From CAHJXG01 sp964235485 (lineage in GTDB: Bacteria > Pseudomonadota > Alphaproteobacteria > Acetobacterales > Acetobacteraceae): a stretch of 64,000 nt of DNA. A program made the translations under genes and the position numbers. The notes beneath the pieces were generated by a model. The model made no database searches and was not told the DNA's origin. It worked only from the letters and a program-made list of their open reading frames with translations. Shown here in pieces: positions 8,923 to 17,756 of this stretch; position 1 is the first letter of the stretch; each line of letters opens with the position of its first letter. The stretch is from the NCBI GenBank assembly GCA_964235485.1, contig CAXSAZ010000006.1, positions 136,362 through 200,361 of the forward strand, given 5' to 3'.

Positions 8923-9969
8923 ATGAGAATCCTGATCACCGGCAACATGGGCTATGTCGGCCCGGTGGTGGTGCGGTCCCTGCACGCCCGGTTCCCCGAG
9001 GCCGCGCTGATCGGCTTCGACACCGGCTTCTTCGCCCATTGCCTGACCACGCCCGGGCCGCTGCCGGAACGCCACCTCACCGCGCAGCACTTCGGCGACG
9101 TGCGGGACCTGCCGGCCGAGCTTCTGCAAGGCGTCGATGCCGTTGTCCACCTGGCCGCGATCTCCAACGACCCGATGGGCAAGCGGTTCGAGGCGGTCAC
9201 GGACGAGATCAACAGGGGCGCCAGCCTGCGGCTGGCCAAGCTGGCCGAGGCCGCCGGCGTGCGCAGCTTCGTGTTCGCGTCGAGCTGCAGCGTTTACGGC
9301 TTCGCCGAGGGCGCCGCTCGGCGGGAAGACGACCCGCTCAACCCGTTGACGGCCTATGCCCGGTCCAAGATCGAGACCGAGCAGGGCCTGCGCCGCCTCG
9401 ACGGCCCTATGCTGGTCACCTGCCTGCGCTTCGCGACGGCCTGCGGCTTTTCCGAGCGGCTGCGGCTGGACCTCGTGCTGAACGACTTCGCGGCCGGCGC
9501 GGTGGCTTCCCGCGGCATCTCGATCCTCAGCGACGGCACGCCCTGGCGCCCGCTGATCGACGTGGCCGACATGGCGCTTGCGATTGAATGGGCGATTGGG
9601 CGCGATGCCGACCGCGGCGGCCGGGTGCTTTCGGTCAATGCGGGCAGCGACGCCTGGAACCACCGGGTCCGCGACCTAGCCGCGGCCGTGGCGGAGGCTT
9701 GCCCCGGGACAACCGTTGCGGTCAACCCGGACGCGCCGCCCGACCGGCGGAGCTACCGGGTCGATTTCTCGCGCTTCCGGGAATTGGCGCCCGAGCACCA
9801 GCCCCGGACCACGCTCGCAGAGTCGGTTGCGCGCCTGGTCGCCGGGCTGCGGTCCATCGGGTTCGACGATCCGGATTTCCGCGGGTCGCAGCGCGTCCGC
9901 TTGCACACGTTGGCGAAGCTGCAGGCTGACCGCCTGGTGGACGATGGGCTGCGCTGGACGCTCCCATAG
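8923..9969 (+). CDS. NAD-dependent sugar-nucleotide epimerase/dehydratase family protein
   Basis: A 348-residue extended SDR. The Rossmann motif TGNMGYVG is at residues 6-13, HLAAISNDP at about 67-75, the catalytic YARSK at about 145-149, and a substrate-binding RPLID segment near 208. It begins at ATG 8923 after a strong GGAAGGTGGAGG; the same frame is open far upstream but that part is shadow of the methyltransferase. It most likely performs the 4-keto reduction or an epimerisation in the branched deoxysugar pathway; the 4,6-dehydratase step could also be its job, although it lacks the strong similarity I would expect of RfbG. Last gene of the rightward sugar cluster. Confidence 0.88.
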   Translation: MRILITGNMGYVGPVVVRSLHARFPEAALIGFDTGFFAHCLTTPGPLPERHLTAQHFGDVRDLPAELLQGVDAVVHLAAISNDPMGKRFEAVTDEINRGASLRLAKLAEAAGVRSFVFASSCSVYGFAEGAARREDDPLNPLTAYARSKIETEQGLRRLDGPMLVTCLRFATACGFSERLRLDLVLNDFAAGAVASRGISILSDGTPWRPLIDVADMALAIEWAIGRDADRGGRVLSVNAGSDAWNHRVRDLAAAVAEACPGTTVAVNPDAPPDRRSYRVDFSRFRELAPEHQPRTTLAESVARLVAGLRSIGFDDPDFRGSQRVRLHTLAKLQADRLVDDGLRWTLP

Positions 9970-10145
9970 GGCTGCACGGTCCCTGCCCGCCACGCCGCAC
10001 CCCGGTTGAGTCATGCGCGGGCGAGGTTGCCATGGCGGTCGCCGCGTGATGCTCTGTCCAGTCCCCGCTTCCACGGGACACCTCCGGCTCCCCCCCATGC
10101 TGGGCGTACGGGACCGGAGATCTATGTATTCAAGGTTTGAAAAGC

Positions 10146-10781
10146 ATGAGTCATAACACCGTCCTGCACGGCATCGTCCGCCCGGCTGTCCGGGCGTTGG
10201 CCGGTACCAGGGTCACGCCGGACCACCTCACGGGGCTGCGCTTCGCCACTGCGGTCGCCGCGGCCGTGATCTTTGCGCAAGGCCCGGGCGCGTGGACCAG
10301 CATCGGCGCGGGGGTGTTCACCGTTTCGGCGCTGCTGGACCGCGCCGATGGCGAGCTTGCCCGGCAAACCGGGCGCTTCAGCCGCCATGGGCACCGCTAC
10401 GACTTGCTGGCGGACTGCCTGGCCGGGGTCATGGCATTCATCGGCCTCGGCATCGGCGCCGCGGGCGGGGTGCTGGGGCCGATGGCGGTCGTGTTGGGGG
10501 TGATGGCCGGCGCCGGGATCGGCGGGCTGTTCTGGGAAATCAACGTGGCTGCCCCCGGGAGGCTGCCGGGGTGGACCGGGCGCAGCGGGCGCGTGCTGGC
10601 CGATCCGGACGACGCGATCCTCGCGCTGCCGCTGCTCGTCCTGTGCTTCGGCGCGGAAGCGGTGCTGGTGCCGGGCAGCATCGTCACGCCCGTGGCCGCG
10701 CTGTGGCTGATATGGCGGCGACGGCTGGGACAGCGAGGGCTGGGCGCGGAGGCCGGCCGCCGGCGGGACACCGTGTCGTGA
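10146..10781 (+). CDS. CDP-alcohol phosphatidyltransferase family protein
   Basis: An integral membrane enzyme of about 211 residues that transfers a phosphoalcohol from a CDP-alcohol donor. The complete family motif, D-G-x2-A-R-x8-G-x3-D-x3-D, is present (DGELAR through YDLLAD, about residues 66-91). Around it are five to six hydrophobic helices. The ATG at 10146 follows AAGG by ten bases; a TTG at 10137 is an alternative. Donor and acceptor are not readable; members make phosphatidylglycerol phosphate, phosphatidylinositol-type lipids or other polar lipids. It sits just after the sugar cluster but separated by 176 bases, so co-transcription is uncertain. Confidence 0.87.
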   Translation: MSHNTVLHGIVRPAVRALAGTRVTPDHLTGLRFATAVAAAVIFAQGPGAWTSIGAGVFTVSALLDRADGELARQTGRFSRHGHRYDLLADCLAGVMAFIGLGIGAAGGVLGPMAVVLGVMAGAGIGGLFWEINVAAPGRLPGWTGRSGRVLADPDDAILALPLLVLCFGAEAVLVPGSIVTPVAALWLIWRRRLGQRGLGAEAGRRRDTVS

Positions 10782-10851
10782 TCCGGGATGTCGTGATGCA
10801 GGCCGCGCCCGCCCCGGCGCAACTATTCGGCCGGGTCCCGTTACATTGCGC

Positions 10852-11859
10852 ATGGGTGCGGCACCGGCAATCATCGTGGTCGGAGCCTCCGCAGGGGGCG
10901 TGGAAGCCGTGCGCTTCCTTGCCGCCGCGTTGCCGGCCGATTTCCGCGCCGCCGTGTTCGTCGTGCTGCACATCGGGGCGCACAGGAGCGAGCTGCCGTG
11001 GCTGCTGAACCAGTTGGGGCCGTTGCGGGCCGTCCATGCCAGGAGCGGCGACCCGATCCGGGCCGGGCACATCTACGTGGCGCCGCCGGACCACCACCTC
11101 CTGGTCGAACCCGGCTGCGTGCGCCTGACCAAGGGACCGCGCGAGAACTGGGCGCGCCCGGCCATCGACCCGCTGTTCCGCAGCGCCGCCCAGGCCTACG
11201 GGGCCGGGGTCATTGGCGTCGTGCTGACCGGCGGCTTGAACGACGGCACGGCCGGGCTTTACGAGGTCAAGCAGCGCGGCGGCACCGCCGTGGTCCAGGA
11301 CCCGGCCGACGCCGCCAATCCCAGTATGCCGCGCAGCGCGCTGGACCACGTGGCGGTTGACCATTGCCTGCCGCTGCCGCGGCTGCCGGGGCTTCTCGCG
11401 AGCTTGGTCGCCGGAAAGGACGCGGCCTCCCGTGCCGGCCCGCGCCCGGCGCCTGCCAAAACACAGGGGAAGGAGATGACGGCAGAGTACAAGATCGATC
11501 AGCCCGTCGCGGTGACCTGCCCGGATTGCGGCGGCGCGCTGCGCCGGATCGAACTCGGCACCTTGGTGCAGTTCGGCTGCCACATCGGCCATGTCTATAC
11601 GGCCGAGGTGATGGTGGCGGCGCAGTTCGCCGCCATGGAAGTGAGCCTTGCGGCGGCGATGCGCTCCCTCAGCGAGCGGGCTGAGCTGTGCCGGCAGATG
11701 GCCGAGCGGTCCCATGCCGCCGGGCACGCCGCCGAGGGGCAATGGGACACGGCCGCCGGGGAAGCCAAGGAGCGCGCCGCCGCGGTTCGCCAGCTCCTGT
11801 CGGCGGAATGGGTCCACCCCGACGCCGGCGCCGACGGCCCGCAGCCTTCAGGCGGGTAG
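10852..11859 (+). CDS. CheB-type protein-glutamate methylesterase without receiver, with C-terminal Cys/His domain
   Basis: A stand-alone CheB catalytic domain (residues about 5-190) that hydrolyses methyl-glutamate esters on receptors. The catalytic Ser13 (GASAGG), His40 (VLHIGAH) and the Asp in LTGGLNDGT near 130 are all present, but the N-terminal receiver domain of classical CheB is missing. A roughly 140-residue C-terminal extension carries CPDCGG and FGCHIGH, which looks like a small zinc-binding module, then a helical tail. This architecture is seen in alphaproteobacterial CheB-like proteins tied to non-chemotactic signalling. The start is taken as ATG 10852; TTG at 10846 is possible. 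It converges with the response regulator gene, its likely signalling partner cluster. Confidence 0.85.
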   Translation: MGAAPAIIVVGASAGGVEAVRFLAAALPADFRAAVFVVLHIGAHRSELPWLLNQLGPLRAVHARSGDPIRAGHIYVAPPDHHLLVEPGCVRLTKGPRENWARPAIDPLFRSAAQAYGAGVIGVVLTGGLNDGTAGLYEVKQRGGTAVVQDPADAANPSMPRSALDHVAVDHCLPLPRLPGLLASLVAGKDAASRAGPRPAPAKTQGKEMTAEYKIDQPVAVTCPDCGGALRRIELGTLVQFGCHIGHVYTAEVMVAAQFAAMEVSLAAAMRSLSERAELCRQMAERSHAAGHAAEGQWDTAAGEAKERAAAVRQLLSAEWVHPDAGADGPQPSGG

Positions 11860-12243
11860 CGCCTGCTGCCCGGCGGCTCCGGCCACCAGCGCCCTCACCT
11901 GCTCCCTCAAGGCGCGCGCCGTGAAGGGTTTGGTCAGGCGCGGCCGGCCTTGCATGTCCTCGGGCAAGGCCCAACCACCGTAGCCGCTGGCCAGCATGAA
12001 CGGGATGTTGCGGGCGAGGAGCTGTTCGGCCACCGCGTAAACGTCCCCGCCGCGTATGGTCACGTCCAGCACGGCCGCGTCCAGCGTTTCCTCGCGCGCC
12101 AGCCGCAGCGCCGCGTCCAGCTTGCCCACCGGCCCCACCACCACGCAGCCGAGGTCCTGCAGGACCTCCTCGATGGCCACGGCGATGAGCGTTTCGTCCT
12201 CGACCACCAGGATGCGCCGCCCCGTCAAGTCGCCTTCGGTCAT
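11848..12243 (-). CDS. single-domain response regulator
   Basis: A 131-residue receiver domain with no output domain. The acidic pocket is VEDET near residue 15, the phospho-acceptor Asp is in AVLDVTI at about 60, the switch Ser is in MLASGYGG, and the conserved Lys is in LTKPF. The ATG at 12243 overlaps the stop of the upstream kinase gene by four bases (ATGA), so the pair is translationally coupled and this is almost certainly the kinase's cognate partner. Single-domain regulators paired with HWE kinases are common in alphaproteobacteria. Its 3' end overlaps the convergent CheB-like gene by 12 bases. Confidence 0.92.
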   Translation of the reverse strand: MTEGDLTGRRILVVEDETLIAVAIEEVLQDLGCVVVGPVGKLDAALRLAREETLDAAVLDVTIRGGDVYAVAEQLLARNIPFMLASGYGGWALPEDMQGRPRLTKPFTARALREQVRALVAGAAGQQALPA

Positions 12244-15200
12244 CGCACGTCCTCCCTTGCGTGGCCGGCGGCCTTTACGTGGCCGACCTCTTCTGTCATC
12301 GGGACTGCGATGGTGCATTGCAAGCCGGACGTCAGGAATTCCCGGCGCACTTCGGCGTCAAGGTCGCTGCTCAGCGCCCGCTCGATCAGCGTCGTCCCGA
12401 ATCCGCGCCGCGACGGCGGGCGCACCGCGGGGCCGCCGGTCTCCGTCCACATGAGGGCGAGCGTGCGGCTGCCCGGGTCGCCGGCAATCGTCCAAGCGAC
12501 CGCGAGGCGGCCGGAGGGCACCGAAAGCGCGCCGTACTTGGCCGCGTTGCTGGCAAGCTCGTGGATCGCCAGCGCCAGCGCCATGCCCGCCCTCGGCGTC
12601 AGCGCCATGTCGCCGCCCTCGATGGACACGTGGCCCGCCGCCCGTCCGTAGGGCGCCAGCTCCGTTTCAACGAGGGCGCGCAGCCCGACCTCGCCCTGCC
12701 CGGCCTGCGTCAGCAGGCCGTGCGCTTGGCCGATGGCCTGGATGCGCCCCTGCACCTCGGCGGCGAAGGCTTCGGGCGTGGCGCCGTGCTTCGGCGTTTG
12801 CGAGACCACGGCGGACACGATGGCCAGGATGTTCTTGACGCGGTGGTCGAGTTCGCCGAGCAGCAGGCTTGCCTTGTGCTGCGCTTTCCGGCGCTCGCTC
12901 ACGTCGCGCGCCACCACCGAAGCGCCAGAAACCCGGCCGTCGGCCTCCCGCATCGGCGAGATCGTGACCGAAACGTCGATGGTCCGGCCGTTCCTGGCCA
13001 CCCTGGTGCTGTCGAACTGCGTGATCCGCTCGCTGCCCTGCAGCCGGGCCAGCACCTGCGGCCAGTCGTCGGCCGCGCCCTCCGGCAGCAGCATGGACAG
13101 CGGCCGGCCGATGGCCTCCGCTGCCGGGTAGCCGTAAAGCTGCTCGGCGCCCCCGTTCCAGCTCGTGATGACGCCCTGGAGGTCGTGGCCGATGACCGCA
13201 TCCTGCGACGACTCCACGATGGCCGCGAGCCGCGTGCGCGCTTGCTCGTGCTGCTTGCGCTCGGAGATGTCCACAAAGGTGACGACGGCGCCATCGACGA
13301 CGTTGTTCAGGTCCCGGTACGGGCGGACCCGCATCAGGTAGCTCGCGCCGCCCTCGGCCATCGTCACCTCGCGCTCGATGGGCGCCAGCGTGCGCAGGAC
13401 CTGCTGCACGTCCCCTCCCAGCCCGTCGCGGGTCAGGCGGGTCACGATGTCGCTGATCGGCCGCCCTTCGTCGCCGTCGCGGACCTTGAAGATGTCCAGC
13501 AGCCGCGGGGTGAAGCGCCGGATGCGCAGGTCGCCGTCCAGGAACAAGGTCGCGATGGAGGTGCTGTCGAACAGGTTCGCGAGGTCGCTGTTGGAGCGCA
13601 CCAGGCTGTCGTTCCGGGCGTTCAGCTCGGCGTTGATGGTTTGCAGCTCCTCGTTCAGCGATTGCAGCTCCTCCTTGGAGGTTTCCAGCTCCTCGTTCGC
13701 CGATTGCAGCTCCTCGTTGACGGACAGGTATTCCTCGTTGGAGGACCGCAGCTCCTCCGTCGCGGCCTCCATCTCTTCCATCATGTTGCGCAGCCGCTCC
13801 CGGGTCGCCGTCAGGTCCTCGTTCAAGGCTTGGAAAGCGGCGTCGCTGGCCTGGCCCGGCGCGCTGGAAGCTGCCGCGCTCCTCGAAAATGGCCCGGCGT
13901 CCTGGAACGCGACGAGGAACAAGCCTTCGTCCTCCGGGCCGGGCAGCGGCTCGACGATCACGTTGACGGCCTCGTGATGGTCGCCCGCTTCGATGCTGAG
14001 GGCGCCATGCAGGACGCGCGCCCCTGTCGCGGCGGCCTGCTGGAGCGCGGCGCGCACCGCGGGCCGCAGGTCCGCGTGCAGCAGGGCGAACAGGTTGAGG
14101 CTTGCGATGCCCGGGGCCGGCTCCAGATACTTCGCGGTCTGGCCGGAGAACCGCAACACGTCGTGCTCCCGGTCCACCACCAGGAACGCGGGTGCGTAGC
14201 GGGCGACGGCACGGGCCGCCCGCCGGTCGATGTCGCTCGCGGCGGAGAACGCGGCCCGCGCCGCCGGCGCCGGGCGGTCGCGGGCGTAGGGCATCGAAAT
14301 GGCGGGCAGGCTCGCCGCCGTGTCCCGCCGGGCGTAGATCCGGTGCCGCTTGTCGAGCGGCGCGAACAGTTGGGGCTGGTTGGAAACGCCTTCCGACGGG
14401 CCGAGGAACAGGTGCCCGCCCGGGCGCAGGGCATAGTGGAACGTCGAAAGAACCCGCTGCTGCAGCCGCGGCTCGAAGTAGATCATCAGGTTGCGGCAGG
14501 ACACCAGGTCGAGGCGCGAGAACGGCGGGTCGCGGCCAAGGTCGTGCACGGAGAACAGGCATATCTCGCGCAGCTCCTTGGCCACGCGGTAGTTGCCGTC
14601 CTCCTTGACGAAGTAGCGCTCTAGCCGCTCGGCGGACAGGTCGGCTGCGATCGTGCTGAGGTAAAGGCCGGCCCGCGCGGCCTCGATGGCGCGGTCGTCC
14701 ACGTCGGTCGCGAAGACCTGGACCGGCCGAAAGGCGCCGAACCGGGCCAGGCCTTCCCGGAGCAGGATCGCCGTCGAGTAGGCCTCCTCGCCCGTGGCGC
14801 ACCCGGCGACCCAGACCCGGAGCGGGTCGGAGCCGCCCGTATCCGCCAGCAGCCCCGGCAGGACCTGGGCTCCAAGCGCTGCAAAGGCTTCCGGGTCGCG
14901 GAAGAACCGGGTGACGCCGATGAGCAGCTCGCGGAACAGCAGCTCCGCCTCGTTCGGCAGCGCGCGCAGTTGCTCGACATAGGCGGGCACCTCGTCGGTC
15001 CCGAGCACGTGCATCCGGCGCTGGATGCGGCGCATCAGCGTGCCGGGCTTGTACTGGCTGAAGTCGCGGCCGAGCCGGCCGTGCAGCACCGCGCAGATTG
15101 TCGCCAGGTGGCTCGCCAGGTCCTGGCGGATGCCGTCAGGACCTTTGGCTGCGTCGCACACCCTCCGGTGGCGCTGGTAGTCCAGCAGGGCGGCGGGCAT

Positions 15201-15827
15201 GTCCTCGGCCGAGAGCACGTGGTCCACGAAGCCGCCGGACGCGGCACTCTGCGGCATGCCGCTCTTGGCGTGGTGGTCGAACTCGGCCTGGCTGAGGGTC
15301 AGGCCGCCATGCTCCTTGATCGCCGCCACGCCCAGCGCGCCATCGCTGCCGAACCCGGACAGGATGATGCCGACCGCGTTCTCGCCCTGGTCCTGCGCCA
15401 AAGAGGAAAGAAAGGTGTTGATCGCGGTGCGCCGGGCGGCAGGCGCCGCCGGGCGCGCCACGCGCAGGCGGCCGTCCGCCACCGTCAGGATGGCGTCCGG
15501 CGGGATGACATGGACCCGGTTCGGATCGAAAGCCGCGCCGTCCTCGGCGAGGCGCACCGGCATGGCCGTGTAGCCGCCGACAATGGTGGCCAGGGCGCTT
15601 TCGTGCTTGGGATCAAGGTGCTGCACCAGCACGAAAGCCATTCCTGTGTCGGGCGGCATCGTCGAGAAGAACGCCCTGTATGCGTCAAGGCCGCCGGCCG
15701 AGGCGCCGACGCCCACGACCAGGCGGCCCCCGGCCTCCTGCGCTGCGGTCAAGGCCGCGCTATGCCCAGAATCGAGGGGAGGGCGCGCTCCATCGGCGCT
15801 GCCGGGCTTGGTGCCATCACATGCCAT
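12240..15827 (-). CDS. CheB-CheR-PAS-HWE histidine kinase fusion
   Basis: A 1195-residue cytoplasmic signalling protein. Order of parts: CheB methylesterase domain (about 35-220; Ser in GASAGG near 43, LSGFGSDGA), CheR methyltransferase domain (about 255-500; VWVAGCATGEEAYS SAM site), a PAS-like region, a long heptad-rich coiled coil (about 665-740) packed with Glu and Leu, two PAS domains (about 745-985), an HWE dimerisation/phosphoacceptor segment with LDHRVKN (His near 995), and an HWE ATPase with HELASNAAKYG and the diagnostic WTE near 1127. The start at 15827 has AGGAGG nine bases upstream. It probably couples receptor-like methylation chemistry to a light, redox or stress input; the signal is not readable. 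Confidence 0.93.
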   Translation of the reverse strand: MACDGTKPGSADGARPPLDSGHSAALTAAQEAGGRLVVGVGASAGGLDAYRAFFSTMPPDTGMAFVLVQHLDPKHESALATIVGGYTAMPVRLAEDGAAFDPNRVHVIPPDAILTVADGRLRVARPAAPAARRTAINTFLSSLAQDQGENAVGIILSGFGSDGALGVAAIKEHGGLTLSQAEFDHHAKSGMPQSAASGGFVDHVLSAEDMPAALLDYQRHRRVCDAAKGPDGIRQDLASHLATICAVLHGRLGRDFSQYKPGTLMRRIQRRMHVLGTDEVPAYVEQLRALPNEAELLFRELLIGVTRFFRDPEAFAALGAQVLPGLLADTGGSDPLRVWVAGCATGEEAYSTAILLREGLARFGAFRPVQVFATDVDDRAIEAARAGLYLSTIAADLSAERLERYFVKEDGNYRVAKELREICLFSVHDLGRDPPFSRLDLVSCRNLMIYFEPRLQQRVLSTFHYALRPGGHLFLGPSEGVSNQPQLFAPLDKRHRIYARRDTAASLPAISMPYARDRPAPAARAAFSAASDIDRRAARAVARYAPAFLVVDREHDVLRFSGQTAKYLEPAPGIASLNLFALLHADLRPAVRAALQQAAATGARVLHGALSIEAGDHHEAVNVIVEPLPGPEDEGLFLVAFQDAGPFSRSAAASSAPGQASDAAFQALNEDLTATRERLRNMMEEMEAATEELRSSNEEYLSVNEELQSANEELETSKEELQSLNEELQTINAELNARNDSLVRSNSDLANLFDSTSIATLFLDGDLRIRRFTPRLLDIFKVRDGDEGRPISDIVTRLTRDGLGGDVQQVLRTLAPIEREVTMAEGGASYLMRVRPYRDLNNVVDGAVVTFVDISERKQHEQARTRLAAIVESSQDAVIGHDLQGVITSWNGGAEQLYGYPAAEAIGRPLSMLLPEGAADDWPQVLARLQGSERITQFDSTRVARNGRTIDVSVTISPMREADGRVSGASVVARDVSERRKAQHKASLLLGELDHRVKNILAIVSAVVSQTPKHGATPEAFAAEVQGRIQAIGQAHGLLTQAGQGEVGLRALVETELAPYGRAAGHVSIEGGDMALTPRAGMALALAIHELASNAAKYGALSVPSGRLAVAWTIAGDPGSRTLALMWTETGGPAVRPPSRRGFGTTLIERALSSDLDAEVRREFLTSGLQCTIAVPMTEEVGHVKAAGHAREDVR

Positions 15828-15913
15828 GGGAAGAAACCTCCTGCGAACCGTACCCGCGCGTCCCGCGGCGGTCGGCAGCCAATGAAACGGTCGGATTTCT
15901 TAACGTTCTGTTA

Positions 15914-16843
15914 TCAGGACGAATATATCCCGGGAATTGTTGCACAACTTATTTGTTGTTGCTGCCGCACGGTTGCAACCTGTCCCCGGTTTTTTCTCAG
16001 CGATCCTGTAACTATGCCGGCCTGCAGCGTCCGGGTTCCGGCGCGCGGCGGCGGGCGCCAGGCATCGCGCTGCGGCCCGAAGGGCATCAGCAGGGACGGG
16101 CGCAGCCCGATCTCGCCGGGGTCGCGGAAGGCGGGCACGCCGGCCTGCACCCGGCCCGCGTCCACGCCGTGGCGGAACGTGCGGTGCAGGCGGTCCCACA
16201 GGCTCAGCCCGCTCGACCAGTTCGAGTCCGTCTCGCCCCGCACGGTTGAATGGTGGATGCCGTGCATCCCCGGCGTGGTCAGCACGGAGGCGAGCCGGCG
16301 GTCCCAGCCCGGCGGCAGGCGCAGGTTGGAATGGTGGAACAGCACGGACGCGAAAAAGAACGCCTGCCAAACCCGAAGCGCCCGCGGCGACACCCCGCCC
16401 AGCGCCACCTGCGTCGCCCGCCACGGCACCGACACCAGCATGTCCGCCGCATGGAACCGCAGCGCCGTGGTGGCGTCCAGGTCGAGATCAACATGGTGCA
16501 CCAGATGCAGCCGCCACAGCGCCGGGACCTTGTGCGTGAGCACGTGCCAAAGATAGGTCGTGTAATCCATCCACAGGAACGCCGCCGCGTCCCGCAAGGG
16601 GGCTGGCCCCGGCAGGCGCTGGGCCAGCCCGCGCCGCCGGGATGCCGCCCCCTGCGCCAGCGGGCGCACCACCGGGCCTTCCACCGCCGCCACCACCGCC
16701 ATGCTGAGCGCGCCGAGGACGAGGTTGCGGAGGATGCGCGCCGGCTCCTGCTGCGTGGGCCGGCGCAGCGGGGCGCGGCGCTCGGCGACGAGGATGGCGG
16801 CGGCGGCGGCGCCCAGGAGGAGGGAAGGCAGGAAACGGGCCAT
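15914..16843 (-). CDS. sterol desaturase/fatty acid hydroxylase family membrane protein
   Basis: A di-iron membrane oxygenase family member of about 309 residues. The histidine clusters HVLTH, HLVHH, LFHH and HGIHHS follow in family order between transmembrane helices, and these supply the di-iron ligands. Substrates in the family range from sterols to hydroxylated fatty acids and carotenoids. I start at the Met 12 codons inside the longest frame because the extra residues are Arg/Pro-rich. The last 30 or so codons (about 15914-16010) are AT-richer and Gln-rich, so the true C-terminus may have been altered by recombination at this edge. Divergent from the glycosyltransferase gene at 16909. 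Confidence 0.85.
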   Translation of the reverse strand: MARFLPSLLLGAAAAAILVAERRAPLRRPTQQEPARILRNLVLGALSMAVVAAVEGPVVRPLAQGAASRRRGLAQRLPGPAPLRDAAAFLWMDYTTYLWHVLTHKVPALWRLHLVHHVDLDLDATTALRFHAADMLVSVPWRATQVALGGVSPRALRVWQAFFFASVLFHHSNLRLPPGWDRRLASVLTTPGMHGIHHSTVRGETDSNWSSGLSLWDRLHRTFRHGVDAGRVQAGVPAFRDPGEIGLRPSLLMPFGPQRDAWRPPPRAGTRTLQAGIVTGSLRKNRGQVATVRQQQQISCATIPGIYSS

Positions 16844-16908
16844 GAAGGGGCAGATGCGGCCGGGCATCGGGCGCCGCAAGGCGGGCCGCCGGCGGGCGGG
16901 CGCGGCGC

Positions 16909-17643
16909 TTGCCGGTGAGCGCGGTCGCCATTGTCATCCCCATGCTGAACGAGGCGGCGGCCCTGCCCCGCTTGCTGCGCTGCCTCCAAACGCTTGATCC
17001 CGCGCCGGCAGAGGTTTTGGCGGTGGACGGCGGCAGCGCCGATGGTTCGGTTGCCATTGCGGAAGCGGCCGGGCTGCGCGTGATCCGGGACGGCGCGCGC
17101 GGCCGGGCGGCGCAGGTCAACCGCGGCGTTTCCGCCACCTCAGCGCCCGTGGTCTGCGTGCTGCACGCCGACACCCTGCTGCCGGACGACGCGGTGGCGG
17201 TGATGCGCCGCGTGCTGGCGGACGGGCGGACCGCGCTGGCCGGCTTCACCCCGCTGCTCAGCGGGCCGGACGGGGTGCGCTGGGGCACCAGCCTGCACAA
17301 CTGGGCCAAGACCTGGTATGCGCCGCTGCTGTTCCGCCCCCATCTGTTCCTGCGCGGGGGGCGGCTGCTGTTCGGCGACCATGCCATGTTCTTCCGCCGG
17401 GCCGATTTCCTCCGCGTGGGCGGCTGCGACCCGGCGCTGCGCGTGATGGAGGACGCCGACCTGTGCGTCCGCCTGTGCCGCCTGGGGCGCGTCCGGCTGG
17501 TCAACCGGGTGGTGATCACCTCCGACCGCCGGGTCGCCGCTTGGGGGGCGCTGCGGGCGAACTGGGTTTATTTCAGCGTGGGCGTCCGCTGGGGGCTTGG
17601 CCGCCGGGCGCGGCTGCACGAGGACTACCCGGACGTGCGCTGA
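16909..17643 (+). CDS. family 2 glycosyltransferase, TIGR04283-like
   Basis: A GT-A fold transferase of about 244 residues. The N-terminal IVIPMLNEAAAL, the EVLAVDGGSADGS metal/nucleotide site at about 35-47, and CVLHADTLLP (the DxD position read as HADT) match the TIGR04283 group, named after a proposed role in arsenosugar synthesis that is not experimentally general. Starts are non-ATG: TTG at 16909 or GTG at 16915. No arsenic methyltransferase gene is nearby, so I would not infer arsenosugar production. Neighbours are a sterol desaturase-like gene (divergent) and an epimerase, suggesting lipid or glycolipid modification. Confidence 0.85.
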   Translation: MPVSAVAIVIPMLNEAAALPRLLRCLQTLDPAPAEVLAVDGGSADGSVAIAEAAGLRVIRDGARGRAAQVNRGVSATSAPVVCVLHADTLLPDDAVAVMRRVLADGRTALAGFTPLLSGPDGVRWGTSLHNWAKTWYAPLLFRPHLFLRGGRLLFGDHAMFFRRADFLRVGGCDPALRVMEDADLCVRLCRLGRVRLVNRVVITSDRRVAAWGALRANWVYFSVGVRWGLGRRARLHEDYPDVR

Positions 17644-17650
17644 CACGGCC

Positions 17651-17735
17651 GGCTTGGTTGGATAGCTGTCAACCGTTGATGGGTTTCACCCATCCTACGC
17701 GACCCATGCTGTAGGATGGGTGTAACCCATCAGCC
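17651..17735. repeat. intergenic palindromic repeat, family 1, copy A
   Basis: An imperfect palindrome: left arm GATGGGTTTCACCCATCCTAC, right arm GTAGGATGGGTGTAACCCATC, with a 14-base loop. The flank from 17651 (GGCTTGGTTG through GTCAACCG) is shared with copy C at 44091-44177. The loop here is the reverse complement of the loop in copies B and C. It lies between convergent genes and could also act as a bidirectional terminator. Confidence 0.85.
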
Positions 17736-17756
17736 CCAAGCTGTGCAGCAGGCTGC

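Noticed and set aside
13590..13800. Periodic CTCCTC/CAGCTCC DNA repeat
   Set aside because: It is the coding sequence of the kinase's Glu/Leu coiled coil; the DNA periodicity follows the heptads.
12261..14624. 787-codon plus-strand frame opposite the HWE kinase
   Set aside because: Same antisense artefact; the minus strand has complete CheB, CheR, PAS and HWE motifs.
16909..17643. Arsenosugar biosynthesis locus
   Set aside because: Only the glycosyltransferase family name suggests it; no arsenite methyltransferase or partner gene is nearby.
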